Assembly (NCBI GenBank): GCA_023846275.1
Contig: CM043877.1
Location: forward strand, 9,531,107-9,595,106
DNA from: Vanilla planifolia
Taxonomy: Eukaryota; Streptophyta; Magnoliopsida; Asparagales; Orchidaceae
Reading direction: 5' to 3'
DNA: 64,000 nt
Positions 38,301-52,000 of this stretch are shown piece after piece; position 1 is the first letter of the stretch; each line of letters begins with the position of its first letter. A program made the position numbers and the translations under genes. The notes beneath the pieces are model-generated. The model was not told the origin of the DNA. It saw nothing but the letters and a program-made list of their open reading frames with translations, and made no database searches.

Positions 38301-38555
38301 TCATTGTTTGTAATCAAAAGTACTCCAAATTGTTAATTTCAACTCATTAGGCATGTGTTATTCCTATTGTAGGTTCGAACTTTTGAAACATACTGTGGAT
38401 CTCTATCAACTTATGGCTTGAAACACATGCGTTTTTTTGCTAACATTTGCAATGTGGGCACCAAAGTGGAGACCATGGCTAAGGTGTCTGCTGAAGTGTG
38501 CAATCAATTTCCATCCAATATCTGGAGTTCACTCCAAGGAGGCTTCAGTGCCTGA
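35306..38555 (+). CDS. Legumain / vacuolar processing enzyme, copy B, nine exons, 477 aa
   Basis: Family C13 Asn-specific cysteine endopeptidase of the vacuole, which cleaves after Asn/Asp and self-activates at low pH. Exons: 35306-35479, 35682-35846, 35944-36100, 36436-36521, 36601-36800, 37618-37666, 37747-37959, 38077-38283, 38373-38555. All introns are GT-AG and the 1434-nt frame is open; plant homologues are usually 480-500 aa. Residues 1-22 are a Leu-rich signal peptide, followed by a short propeptide; the core starts near [13 protein letters not shown]. Catalytic His159 is in SDHGGPG and Cys201 in EACESGS. The C-terminal prodomain ends [11 protein letters not shown]. Oddities: GYGNYRHQ replaces the usual GYWNYRHQ; W230-S231-T232 has Ser where proteases usually have Gly; [11 protein letters not shown] replaces the usual poly-Pro loop; extra Cys in GDLCLG. 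Asn-glycosylation sequons NQS (35) and NST are present. Probably functional. Confidence 0.95.
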
Positions 38556-41500
38556 TGTGGGCTCTTGCATTTGAATGTTACATATGTAGTAATAATCTAT
38601 TTGTTTGTTGCATTTTACTGTTTGGTGAAGGGCATGTTATTAGTTATGTTGGTGTATCTTTGACTAAAAGAGTGAAGGGCAATAAACTTAATGTATGAGA
38701 GGTGATATGTTTGTGGTACAATGTGTTATCTTTCTTGCCATTTTACTTTTTACATTGTTATTCTAGAGAACATTTTTTTTATTTTCAATTACGTTTTTGA
38801 AAGCATTCTATTGCCATTTGACGTAGCCATTGTTAAACATCTGTGATATCCTCACATCATATGTGTCTCTTCAACCCCTTTCAATAAGTATATGATTCTC
38901 AATCATATTCAAGAGTCTAATCACATAATTTGACATTCTATGATTTGAGGGTCCACAACATATGAAATGATACCTATATGATCACATGGAAGTTCTATAA
39001 GTAATTGATTTTATCTCTATAATATGGAAGCCAAAAACTACAATATGCTTCATCACAATCCTACACTCTATAACCTTAAGAGTAATTCATAATGTCCATT
39101 AAGATTTTCTTATTTGAATCCTTTATGCTAGTGTTATAAGATTGTTACTTTGCGTGCCAGTCTGTCCCCATCCTTTTAGCACCAAATTAGGCACCCTTGT
39201 TTTCCATTAAGCCTAAACAAAAAAATTTTATGCTTTAGATTGAATATAGTATGGTCTATGCAAAAAAACACTAAACTAAGGCTATGTTCAAATCAACATA
39301 TCTAGGATCTAACTTGGTTGGGTAGATTATAAGAAACCATTTAATTAACCTCAAATACTCTTTTAAATGATATTTTATGGGTTAAATATTTATATTTTAG
39401 ACCTAAAAGGGTTAATACTCACCAAATAATCTTACAATACTTACTAAGGTACTGCACAAAAGGAATGGAACCCCACAAAGTTTTACCCACACCCAACCCA
39501 CCAAATAAGAGCATAAAAATAACTTAAAATTTTAAATTATCTCCTTTAATTTCAAATTTTGAGTATATTTATCCATATTAATCTTTTATAAGCACCAACA
39601 CACACTAATAACTTCTCATACATATAACCACTCATACATATTTTTACAAAGTAAGAAAATATTAACATCTAATTTTTGTTGAAGAACCAACCACCAATAA
39701 TACATTTTTATTAATTAGAGTCTTTAAAAGCTTCAATTATTTTGATAAGTTTTTTGCCATGATTTTCTGTGAATGTTAAAATTTATATACGTTTTTTAAC
39801 CCAAAATTAGTTTCATATAGGCTATCACGTATTATTTAATGTGATGGACTTTTGATAATCGACTATGATAAATATTTTATTTTTTATATTTTAATTTTAA
39901 ATTACACTTTCTCTTTCTGTAATTCATGCTCTCTATATTCATGTTAAATTACTTGTTCTTATCCTACATCATGGATTCTCAATTTGTCTTTTTTATATAG
40001 TCATATGGAAAGATCAGGAAGGAAAGAGGTATTATTTAAGGAAAGAGAAAAGTTTCAATATTGTGTTGTATGATTTTTCATAGTACTGTAAAATCTCATC
40101 CAAGAGTTTTTCTTATAGCTTTGATTTACGTCTTGAGATGTTAAGAAAGGTATTTAGTGAGTTTTTGTTTAGTATGTGATGGTCAAAGGTTGATGTTATT
40201 TTCTAACTATAATGATTATACAAAATGATCATCCAAATCTAGTGTGACCCTCATAAAGGAAGCTGATGAATAGAAGATCAACTATGCATTGTATTATAAT
40301 GATATTCTAATCAAATAGTACAAATTATGAAAGGCTTAAATAGAAGTTTGTATTCTCAATCCTTAGTCTAATCAAATATTTGAGGTGAATTATATTATTA
40401 TGAACTAGAGATTAGACAATACAATGAACACATTAATTCTTGACAGAGATCTTCTATTCGATCACTTGGCCAATCAAGCATCTATTAGGAATCATACCAA
40501 TAAAACTAGTGGAATAAGATAATACGATGAATTAATGAAATGTTTTGAAAACATCATTTGTCCGATCCTTTGACTTATTGAGCATGTATACTTAGTCCTT
40601 AAAATGTTTTTTAGAGATCAACTATAAAATCTTCTGATTTACTAGTAGAGGTTACCGATTGTATAACTTTTTTACAAGTTTGTAATTAAAAATAGACTTA
40701 TTAATGATAAAAGGTAAAGTGAATTGTGTATAAAATGACAATGATAGATAAATGAATAAGAAAGCTTATGGATGAAACTTCTTAGAATTATTAGATAAGT
40801 TACAAAATAACTATAATATAAGTGGGTTTTTCAATTCCTTAGCTATTATTATGAAATATGTTGTGATATGTGCATTTGCATTGCACAACATCATTTACAT
40901 ATATCCTAATTTTATTATAGCACTGTATTACTTTTTATGTATGTGTATGTGTGTGTATACACACAAGATATATATATATATATACATATACATGCACCTT
41001 TATATAGATGCATGACTTATGTGTATATATAAAATGTCATAAATCAAAAGATATGATAAAAGAAACAAAAAATTGAAAAGAAAAGAAAGTTTAATATAAG
41101 CAAGTGCTCTGATAGATTATGAGTAAGTTTAAAAGAGATTGTTCTTTTATGATCTTATCTTATATCACTCTAATGATGAGATATACTTCATCCACTAGTA
41201 TTGTGATACTTAGAGGTAGGGACAGTATGTTAGAATCTGAAAGCTATTGATACTATATGCATTAGTATCAATAATGATTATGTACATACATGAGTTGAAT
41301 GCATATGGGCATAAATACACTAATATTATACTATTATTTATAAATTATCATGCATAATTATATTTATTATTCTATTTTATTTATAAATTATATTATTATT
41401 ATTTATTATTATTTTATTATATATAGGTAATAAGTTTATATAGATTATATCATACTTATTTCTTATATTATAGGCTAAGATATTAATACTCATAGACTTG

Positions 41501-42228
41501 AGAATCCTTAGATGATAATTTAGGACCATATAATAAGAGTATGATATATTTATTAGTTAAAGAGAGAGAGAGAGGGGGGACAGAGAGTATTTTATTACAT
41601 ATGTTGTATTAATATTTGATTTTTAGTTTTTTATATTTTATGGTAATTGTATAGTGTGTGATTCTATTTTCATTTTAATGTATCAAACTTGATATTTTGA
41701 AATTAACATTTATTATCACCCTTACTCATTTTATTTAGTTATTGTCCTTAGTTTTATGTTATTATCTTTAATTTATCTAATAAATTATTTTTTAATGTAT
41801 TTTTATTGGGTTTTATTTTTTTATGTTATGTGGGATGTCATTTTCAAACATTCATAGTCATTTTCTAATAACTCTTTGAAATTTTCTAAATATTGATAAA
41901 ATTAATCATTATACATAGAAATATGATAATGATAACGTATCATACATTAGGGTTCAAATGCACAAGATGTATTGTATGTAAAATATTCATGTATGGTATA
42001 TTATCCTCGTCTTTAACCTCTTTTCTATATTATATAAACCTAAATAAACAAAACATACTGCATGTTACTATTAAAATATCATATGTAATCTTTAGTTTTC
42101 TAGTTTTGCCATTAGCACATCATCTACCCTCATGTATCAACTCAAATGATTTAAATATAATGTATGTTAATATTAAAATAACATATGCTAAACTTTCTTT
42201 TTTTATTTTCATAAAATAATATAATATG
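38556..42228. repeat. Legumain downstream spacer, unit 1 (right copy)
   Basis: Matches 1295-4865. It keeps about 220 bp (41045-41265) missing from the left copy, similar to 10660-10780, so the loss was in the left copy. A short TG/TA microsatellite lies at about 40939-40985 and a GA-rich run near 41563-41577. No gene was seen. Confidence 0.7.
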
Positions 42229-44148
42229 AGTGTATTTTTTAGGGTCTTCTTCCTTAAAATATAAACATATATGCAACCACAACTAGCAATTTTGTGAAGT
42301 AGCTAGGAAACTTATTTCCCTTAGTTTACTCTTGGTGTTCCTTTAGCATATAAGACCTCCTTAAGGGACCTATATAGTATATCTTGGTTAGAAGATAGGT
42401 AAATGTGACTATCATCTAATTTTTCTTAATAGTTTATTCAATAATATTGTTCAAATATAAATTTTGTATGTCATAACATATACCTTAAAACTTTTAATTA
42501 TTTATATGTTCACTTAATATTTTGGGAGAAAAAATCTTGCATCATTGGAGTTGTAAAAGAGGAGGGGTTGAGAGAGTTAATGAAAAATGAAATAATGTAT
42601 ACCTTTATAACCAAAGAAAAAGCACAAATTTATAATTATTAAAAATAATTCATTTTGAAAGCTCTTAGAATTTGTCTTATAATCATTTCATGACGTTGTT
42701 TTTTATTAGATTTTAAAAAAGATCAACATTGACTTGCTCGGAAAACATAAGATAAATTTTCTCTTTGCATGCAATATTTTAATGACTTCAATAACAATAT
42801 CATTCGATAAAATATAATACCAATAGCATTATGATACTATTTCAAGAAGTGTTCATAATTTCTTTTAAGTGCAACAAAAGCTACTACTATTTAAGTAAGT
42901 TTTGGTTAATTTTACAAATCAAATTAGTTGTGGTTTTATTTGTCCTATTATTTCAATTTTCACCTAACATTCATGCACATCTTTTTCATAATATTTCATT
43001 TCTCAATCTAATTTTATGTCCATTTTTCTTTTTTTTTTGTTTATGTAATATCCTTATCCTTTGTAGAGTTATTTATTTCTTTTTTGTAATTTTTATTACA
43101 ATTATTGTGAAAACATGCACTCATATTCTTCTAATTATGAATTTTTAAAGATATAATAATATGATTATTTAGTTTATAATAAATTTAAATAGTAATTTTG
43201 TAGATGAAATATTTTGTTATGTATACAATGAAACTAATGATTTGACACATGAAACACAAAATAAGCAATATGGAAGAATGAGATCTATTCATTGTTTATT
43301 CTTTAAATATATAAATAGCTTGGAAAAGATTTATTTAACATAATTGTCATTTAACAGGTGGGGATCAAAACATCAAATAAAGATACATATGAATATGGTT
43401 CTCGTGTCATGTAAGTTGGTGACCTTAGTCTAGGCGAAGAAAAAGCTTCATTGTATATCGATTCAATCCTAGACAACAAGAATTCTTTATCGAGGATAAC
43501 TTGTTGTTATCTAGTCTAGGACTTGTGAGCCAGTGCAATGTAGATCTTGTTTATCACTAGCACAAGGTTAGATTACTTCCTACAGTTTCATGTCCATTTT
43601 TTTAGCTTATGTTACATTGATCAACATATTTTACCAAGTGAAGTGAAACTAATCCTACTTGGGCATTCCATCCTTTGCAAATAGTTTCATGATTCAACAG
43701 ACAATTTTGTTGAGAAACTCATTTATGAGAAGGAATTGCATGAGTTTATGAGTCATCACATGCATGTAGATAAAAGAATTTGTCACATTAGAAAGCTTCT
43801 TATCGGATCAAAGAATGGCACAAAGGTCTTGAACGAAGTTATACCAAATGGCTGGTCTTTTGTTGATGATTCGACTTGTCTCACGTCAATGGTATGAGCT
43901 TATCCTATTCATTTTTTTTAATCAAAAGTATTCCAAATTGTTAATTTGAACTCATTAGTAATGTGTTATGCCTCTTGCAGGTTCAAACTTTTGAAACATA
44001 TTGTGCATCTCTATCACATTATGGCTAGAAACACATGTGTTGTTTTGCTAACACCAAAGTGAAGACCATTTCTAAGGTGCCTACTGAAGCATGCAACCAA
44101 TTTTCATCCAATATTTGAAGTTCACTCCTTGGAGGCTTCAATTCCTGA
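42229..44148 (+). pseudogene. Legumain pseudogene, exons 5 (part) to 9, right copy
   Basis: Counterpart of 4866-6812. Partial exon 5 from 42229, exon 6 at 43229-43277, exon 7 at 43358-43566, exon 8 at 43685-43891, exon 9 at 43981-44148. It shares with the left copy the loss of exons 1-4, the TAA after SHVM and the 209-nt exon 7. Lesions of its own include the exon-6 acceptor AG changed to AA, a TAG for the exon-7 tryptophan of YHWHK, and a deletion inside exon 9 that removes the ICN region. It cannot make a protease. Confidence 0.93.
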
Positions 44149-47100
44149 GGTAGGCTCAAGCTTGTGAATGTTACCCATGTAGTAATAATCTATTTATTTG
44201 TTGTATTGTATTGTTTGGTGAAGGGCATGCTATTAGTTATGTTGGTGGGTCTTTGAATAACAGAGTGAAGGGCAATTGACTAAATATATGAGATGGTGAT
44301 ATGTATATGGTACAATGTGACCTCTATCGATTCATTGTAAATGATGTTGGATGAGATGGAAGAGATTTTGAAAAAGTGGATTTTGTTTATTTGATAGAAA
44401 TCAAACTTATTTGAATACTCTTGACAATTGATGTAATAAAAAGCTTAGAAATAATGTTTCATTTAGCTCAATACCATTTCTTGAAATAAGACTTAGGAAA
44501 GATGAAGAAATGGTTCTTAATATTGCAACCTAACTTTTCATCCAAATTCTCAAGGATATGATTTTTAAGTAAAATTACTTTTAGTTGATTTTTAATAACT
44601 CATTAGCCATTACTCTATATTTGGGTGCCCTTTTATAGAATTTTATGATGTTCTCTAAAGCCTCCAATGTAACAACTAGCTTAATTTACCATAGTTATTA
44701 TCACACCCAACCTTTTTTCAAGCCATTATTTATTTATTTATTTATAAAATCCTTACGTGCAACATAACATATGCACAGGTCAATATCTTTAGCTAGACAC
44801 TTTCTACTCATTGTACCTGATGTTCAAATTCGAGGTCACAATTTCCTAATTTGATCAACACTCTCACCACATGTCTCACTGAATGAATGTTATTCCCTTA
44901 CTAACTAATCACCCAACTACTTGAGAGAAAACTTCACTTTAGGTTTGTGTGAGACACCAACATAGAATGATGGGTGTACATTATTTATATGTAAACTTTC
45001 CAATAACCTATCATATAATACACATATCATCCATAATGCCAATATATATAGTAAATAAAGTCAATAAAAAATATGCATGAAACTTATAACAAACTTTAAT
45101 AAGTATGTAATACAATCATGATAACTAGTAAATACAAATGTTATTATTATAATTAAAACTATTTCTACTATATACTATCACATAATAAATAAAATGTTGA
45201 ATACTAATTTTGTTACTATTCATTGACTTTGCTAACCCAACTTTAACTACAAATGCAAGTACTTAACTCCCTAAGCAAGCATGAACTTGAAGGGGTGAAG
45301 GGGTGAGCAGAAAAACTCAATAAGAAATCTAAAGATTATCTTATAAAATAAGTAACAATCACATGTATATAACTAACTAGCATAAAGAAAACTTTAATTG
45401 AGTAACATGTATAAACAAATTGAAAGGTGATACAGAGGGCCTCAATTGCCAAATTGAGTAGATATATAACCTAAGATACAATAATAGAAGAATTACATTG
45501 ATCACGTGCTTCTTAGCTTAACTCCCAAAATTGTAACTCATCAAAAAAGCATTGGGACTTCTTTAATCCATTTGAATCTCACGATCGTATGATATAGATA
45601 ACCTAATTGACTAAATTTTAACCACTGATGTTGCACTCCCTCCATACTTATTAGACTTCTACCTGATAGTTGATACTCCTTAATACCCAAGAATCCAATC
45701 CTTGATCTAGTTCTCAACAACATAATCAGGCACTTTTGATCCTATGAGAGTCCTCAATAAATATACAATACTCAACCATACTCTAGAGTCTAATCACATA
45801 ATTTTGCATTCAATAATTTAAGGAGTCGTTACAAATGAAATGTTATGTCTAAGATCATATGAAAGTCCTATAAGCAATCCATTTCCTTTCTAAGATATGG
45901 AAGCAAAAAATATATAATATGCTACATCATAATCCTACATTCCATAACCCTAAGAGTAATGCATAAATCTCATTAAGATTTTCTTATTTGAATTTTCTTT
46001 AGGCACCAAATCATGTACCCTTTTTTCCACTAGAACTAAACTAAAACATCTTATGCCTTAGCTTTAACATTGTATGGTCAGTGTAAAAAAATTGTAAGCT
46101 AAGACTAGGTTCAAATTAACTTATCTAGGATCCAACCTAAGCAGGTAGATTATAACAGCTCATTTAATTACCATCAAATATTCTTTCAAATAATATTTTG
46201 TATTAAATATTTTTATTTCAAACCTAGGATGGTTAATACTCATTAAATGAGCTTACAATACTTACCAAGGTGTTGTACAAATGGAAGAAAAATCCAATAA
46301 GTTTAACTCTCACTCAAGCCACCATAAAAGAGCAAAAAGAAAATAACTCAGACCTTCAAATTATCTCTATTTATTTTAGATTTTGAGTATATTTATATAT
46401 GTTCATTTATTACAAGCACCAACACCAATTAATACATACTCATACATATACCCACTTATACATGCTATTATAAAGGAAATACTAAAACCTAGTTTTTGTA
46501 AAAAAACCAATCACCAATAATGTATTTTTATTAATTGGATTTTTTTAAAAGTTTCAATTATTTTGATAAATTATTAATCATAATTTTATGTGAATGTTCA
46601 CATGTTTATTATTTATTTAGCCCAAAATTAACTCTGCATAGGCTTTCATGTATTACTTCATGTAATAGACTTCCAATAGTTGGACTATAATAAATAGTTT
46701 GTTTTTATATGTAAATCTTAAATTGCATTTGCTTTTCACTAATTAATGCTTTCTATATTCATGTCAAATTACTTGTTCTTCTCCTACATCATGGAGTGTC
46801 AATTTGTCATTTCTTGTAGTGATGTAAAGAGATTGGAAAGGAAAGAGATATAATTTAGGAAAAGAGAAAAGGTTTCAACATTGTGTTGTGTGATTTTGTA
46901 CAATATCGTAAGATCTCACCTAGATTTTCTTCTTAAAGCTTTGATTTATAGCTTGAGATGTTAAGAAAGTAATTTAGCAAATTTTTGTTTGCTATGTGGT
47001 GGTTTGGAGGCTGTTGTTATTTTTGAGTTGTAATGATTATACAAGATGACCATCCTAATCATCTAGTAAAACCCTCATAGTGAAAGCTAATGAGCAACCT

Positions 47101-49059
47101 TTGGCTTAAATGTGAATAGGAGATTAGCTAAGTATCTTGTGAGTATGATATTTTGATCAAACTATAAGACAAGTTATGGAAGGCTTAAATGAGAGATTGT
47201 ATTACCACTCTTTTGCCTAATCAAGTATTTGATATGAAATATATTACTATGAACTAGTGATTAAATAATACAAAAAAAACATGTATTGCTTGACAAAGAC
47301 TATCTATTCAATCACTTGTTTAATCAAGCATTTGTTAGAAATCGTACTAATAAAACAAGCTAAATTAGATTGTATGATGAATTAATGCTACATTTGGAAA
47401 AGATCAACTGTTTGATTTTTTTTGTCTTATAAAGTATCTACAATAGATTATAATAGTACAAAATTGAGATCGAACACATATGATGAGTTCTTGAAATGTT
47501 TAGCAGTGGTCACCTATGCAATCCTATGTTCTACTAGTGGTCATGGATTGTATAATATGATATAGGAGATCGTATGATGTGAAGTCAAAATTATTAAATG
47601 AGTAGAGTGTTAAGGAATGATTTTGTATAACTTCGTAAAAGTATTTTCTTATAAGTTATAATTAAAATTTGACTTATTATTGATAAAAGAAAATATGATT
47701 TGTGTAAAACAATGATAATGCTAAATAAACAAAAAGAAAATATTGTAGAAGAAACTTTTTAGAGCCTATTAAATAACTATGATGTAAGTAGGCTCCTAAA
47801 TTTCTCAATTATTATTGTGCAATACGTGATGATGTAAGTATTTATATGACACAACATTATTTACATATATTCTAATTTCATTATGACACTATGATATTTT
47901 TTATGTATGTATGCATATGTGTGTGTGTTTCTTTATATATATATATATATTAGAACATATGAAAAGAAGAAAGAAAATAATTAAAAAGAAAAAAAAAGTT
48001 TGATGTAAACTAGTGATCTCATAGATTGCAAATAAATAAGTTGGAAAAAGAGTATTTCTCTATGATTTTATAATGTAAGAGCATCTTACAATAGCCAACA
48101 AACACACACTAGAATCACATCAGTTTTGTAAGTCTATCAGTAGTAAATTTGCCTAAAAATTGCTTAAAAATGCTTAAAATTAAGTTTTTTTTGTTATTTT
48201 TGTCGCTTATTAACGTCCTTCATTGTCTATCACCATCAGCCCCTATTGTGGCTGCTCGAGTTAATCCATGCGCCTACGTGACCCAATTTGACCTAGGAAT
48301 ATAGCTGATCTAGTCAACCCGTGATCGTCCCGCACCGACCCATGCTGACCTATGCTAACTCACCAGTCTAGCTCATCCGTTCTATTTTTCCTGACCCTCG
48401 CCTACCTAAAAATTAGGCTAGCTACTCCACCTGCATCGCTCGCCCCACCTTTTTGCCACCCATTGTTTCTTCGCTCATTGTTACTACCCCCCGAAATGCA
48501 TGGCCAGTTTGAGAACTACTTAATTCAATGAAATTTAAATTTTATTGTTATTTTTTAAAAAAATTATTGATGAACCTTCGAGGTCCCTGTAAGGGTGTTC
48601 AATATATAGGTGAGATAAAAAAAATTATGGAATAAAATTTCATTTGTTTATGTGCTTCTATTTTGTGAAGAAAGTGTGTATACCCATCTCTAATTAATAG
48701 ATATTCCAACTTCCCTTGCGAAATATAAGAATCGAATATGAGAGACCTTCCACCAAGAGAATTGACAACCAAACTCTTATAAGAGATAAGGATCGAATGT
48801 GAGACACCTTCCATCGAAATAGCTGATAACCAAACAATTTTTTGCTTCTGCTAACACCCATAATTCTTTACACATCATTTTACTCTCTTGATTTAATCAC
48901 CAAAACACCACCCTCCTCAACAAGGCTCTAAATCGATTCTACTATCTTATTACCCTTTTAAGCCAAGATTTCCCTTTAACTCAAACCGCCACCTCATCTC
49001 CCTTTTCCAACTTTGGTGCTCGACAAGCCAACACTTATGAAACTATATTATGTTATTTA
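44149..49059. repeat. Spacer after legumain pseudogene (right copy)
   Basis: Matches 6813-11739, including the TATCACACCCAACC motif near 44700, a short (TA)n at 47936-47950 and the GC-richer patch at 48180-48500. It contains the 628-bp tract identical to the left copy. The only ORFs over 60 codons are minus-strand, not conserved and unrecognised. Confidence 0.6.
46630..47257. repeat. 628-bp tract identical to 9306-9933
   Basis: Right partner of the conversion-like tract. No difference or gap was seen across the full length, whereas flanking sequence differs at many sites. Confidence 0.88.
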
Positions 49060-52000
49060 AATAATACTTAATCACAATATTATACTATTCACTTGTAAAA
49101 GCATATTTAGCACTAGTCTATGAATTATCATGTTAGAATATGAATGCATAGCTAAAAATTATTAAAATAATCTAAATGACTTAGTTTTGAAATATTAAAT
49201 CTAAAAGATTTATCAATAAGCCCTAATGTTATTAAGAAAATTAGAATCAATAAACATTTTACATTATCAAAATGTTTTTGTAAAACTAAAATGGAATAAA
49301 GAAATAAATAATCAATTGTAAAAATTCACCAGTAAGATGCACAATCAAAAAAGTGTTGAATCAAGGAGGAAGAATGAGTCGCAAGCATGGCTCCAATAGA
49401 GACGTCAAAATCGGATTACAATTTTTTGTTTTGCACCTTCTCTTCTTAAAATATTGATGTAGCATGGTTAAATTCATTTAATTTCAACTCCTAAGACTCC
49501 TCTATTTATATTAAAATATTTTAGATTAAAATATAAATTTTTATTGGTTAGAAGGGTCCCTTAAATATTCGTTAGCATTTCGACGTTCAAAACAAACATA
49601 AACAACTCTTTAGAACACTGATTAGGAGTAGAAGCAACGATTGTCGTCTAATCTTAGCATTTCAACTTTCAAAACAAACATAAACAACTCTTTAAAACAC
49701 TGATTAGGAGTAGAAGCAACGATTGTCGTCTAATCTTCACTTATGAAACAAGGGAAGCTCGATTAGAATGTTGAATAAAGGCTCCACATCTAATCCTGAT
49801 GCTCAAGAGCATTATTCGCAAAGGCAAAGATGATCTCAATTGTTTGATCATGTTTTACTAATTGATGGCTAGATAAATTGTATTGTTCACAAATGTAGAG
49901 AATATCTCAGTCATTCGATTAGGCTTGTCAGATGGATAATTAAATAAAATCAACTATTCATAAAATGGGCATGATCTGGAGTATCTGATCATAAAATTGC
50001 ATTATCAAACAACACTGAGTTGGTCCAACATTAGATACAACAAGCACCAAAATCTTAGTCCTGCATGCTCTAATATATTTCATATTTGAAGCATTCCTCT
50101 CCTATTATAATTTGAGCCAATATATGGGTTGGCTCCCCCCTTTGTGTGCTCGAGAATTCAAACCCTAGGTCACTTGAGTACTTTACCACACAATTAATTA
50201 CCTAGGACAATGGGTCTGACCCGACCCACTTTGTTACTTAATATTTCACGAGTCACCCATGACTTGTTACACTTTCAAGCCGCATTGGTTTTGATCGAGA
50301 CTCAGATCTGACCTAACTTTGGTCAAATTTTTTGTTTTCTAAAAACATATTTTATATATTTATTATTATTATTTATTTCTTTTAAAAGACTTTTTCTAGC
50401 TATTAAAAAACAAAATATTTTTATAGCTGCTAAACTAATAATGCTTAAGAAATCAATAATAATATATGTGAATGGATGATTTATGTAATCTAATTATATC
50501 ATGTGTAACCAAGTGATAGGATAAACAATCAAAAAAATAAATATTTTGGAGATGGACTCTTGATAGTCAGCTACTCCACTAAGAGTTTGATCAACGACTC
50601 CTTGATATGTCATTTAAACCACAGTTAGAGCATAGCCACCAACACAACTTAATATTGCTACACTTGTGGATTACTTCTGAGATATCTCGTCAAAGCTCTT
50701 TCATTGATTGATTCTATAAGCACTTGAGATACATAATCTAAAAGATACTCGAGAAAATATTAGAGAAATTAACACAATATTTTTTTTGTTATCAAACAAG
50801 TGATGTTATGACCAAGGGTATAATAATCTCTCCTTTTTTATGATAATAAAATCATTAAAAAAATAGTGAAATAAAAAGATATAAATCATGCATGCATACA
50901 TATGCTCCCTCTACATTCTAGCTCACCATCAATATATGAAATTCATATAATTATGCTACAAACTTGGGATGCAATAAATATTTTTTATTTCACACAACTC
51001 ATACATATGCTCCCCCTACATTTTTGCTCGCCCTCAATATATGAAATTCACATAATTATGCCACAAACACTAGGATGTAATAATGTTTTTCATTTCACAC
51101 ATCTTTTCTCCTTTTTGTCATTCATCAAAAGATAAAATAAAAATGAAAGATGCTTAATAATATTGTCTTTAAACAGCTATAGAAATAAGTTGTAATACAT
51201 CTTTGCTAAAAAAATTATATCAAAAACAAAATTGATTTATTTATTTTTAAGCATTAATAAAAATTAATCGTTGAACTTTATGAGGAACAAATATTAGTAA
51301 ACTTGTACAAATATAACAATATTAATTAATTTTCAGGCATTTCATCTATGTGTAGTTTAATAACATTGATGATTTTAAACTCTTTTACTCTTTTCATGTA
51401 TGTTTCTAAAAATTTTTATGAGAACTCAATTTAAAACAAAATCATAAGACTAAGCATGCTTTGAAGAGCTTCTCCCTTTTTGAAGTTCAAAAAGGTCAAA
51501 AAAATGTATAATAGAATCATGGTTATGCAACTATAAATTCTAAGAACTATAGTTAATTCTTAATCAATAAATAATTTCTTATATATTCTAATAATAAAAA
51601 CTAAGAGAATTCTCTTATAAAAGTTATTTACAATTTTAGCATAATGATATGGACTAATAACTCTAAATTTCTTTCAAGGCATAACAATAATATTCTAATA
51701 TTTATCCAAAAAAACACTTATTTGTTTTATGTAAATTATTAAATGTTTTAACAAAGAAAGATTAAGGATACATTTAATAGATAAAGTTGTTAACTCTCTC
51801 TAAAATCTAGCCTAAGCTCCTCCTAAGTTCTAACACTAATTTTATTAATCTTTTAATGATATAATCTATAATAAAGTGAAATCTTATATTTTTATGATTT
51901 TTCATATAATGATGAAGTTGGTTATATACCCTTAGTAATAAGCCTAATATTATTTATAATAGTTGTTTCTATTCATATAGTTTATTCTTGAATATTAATT

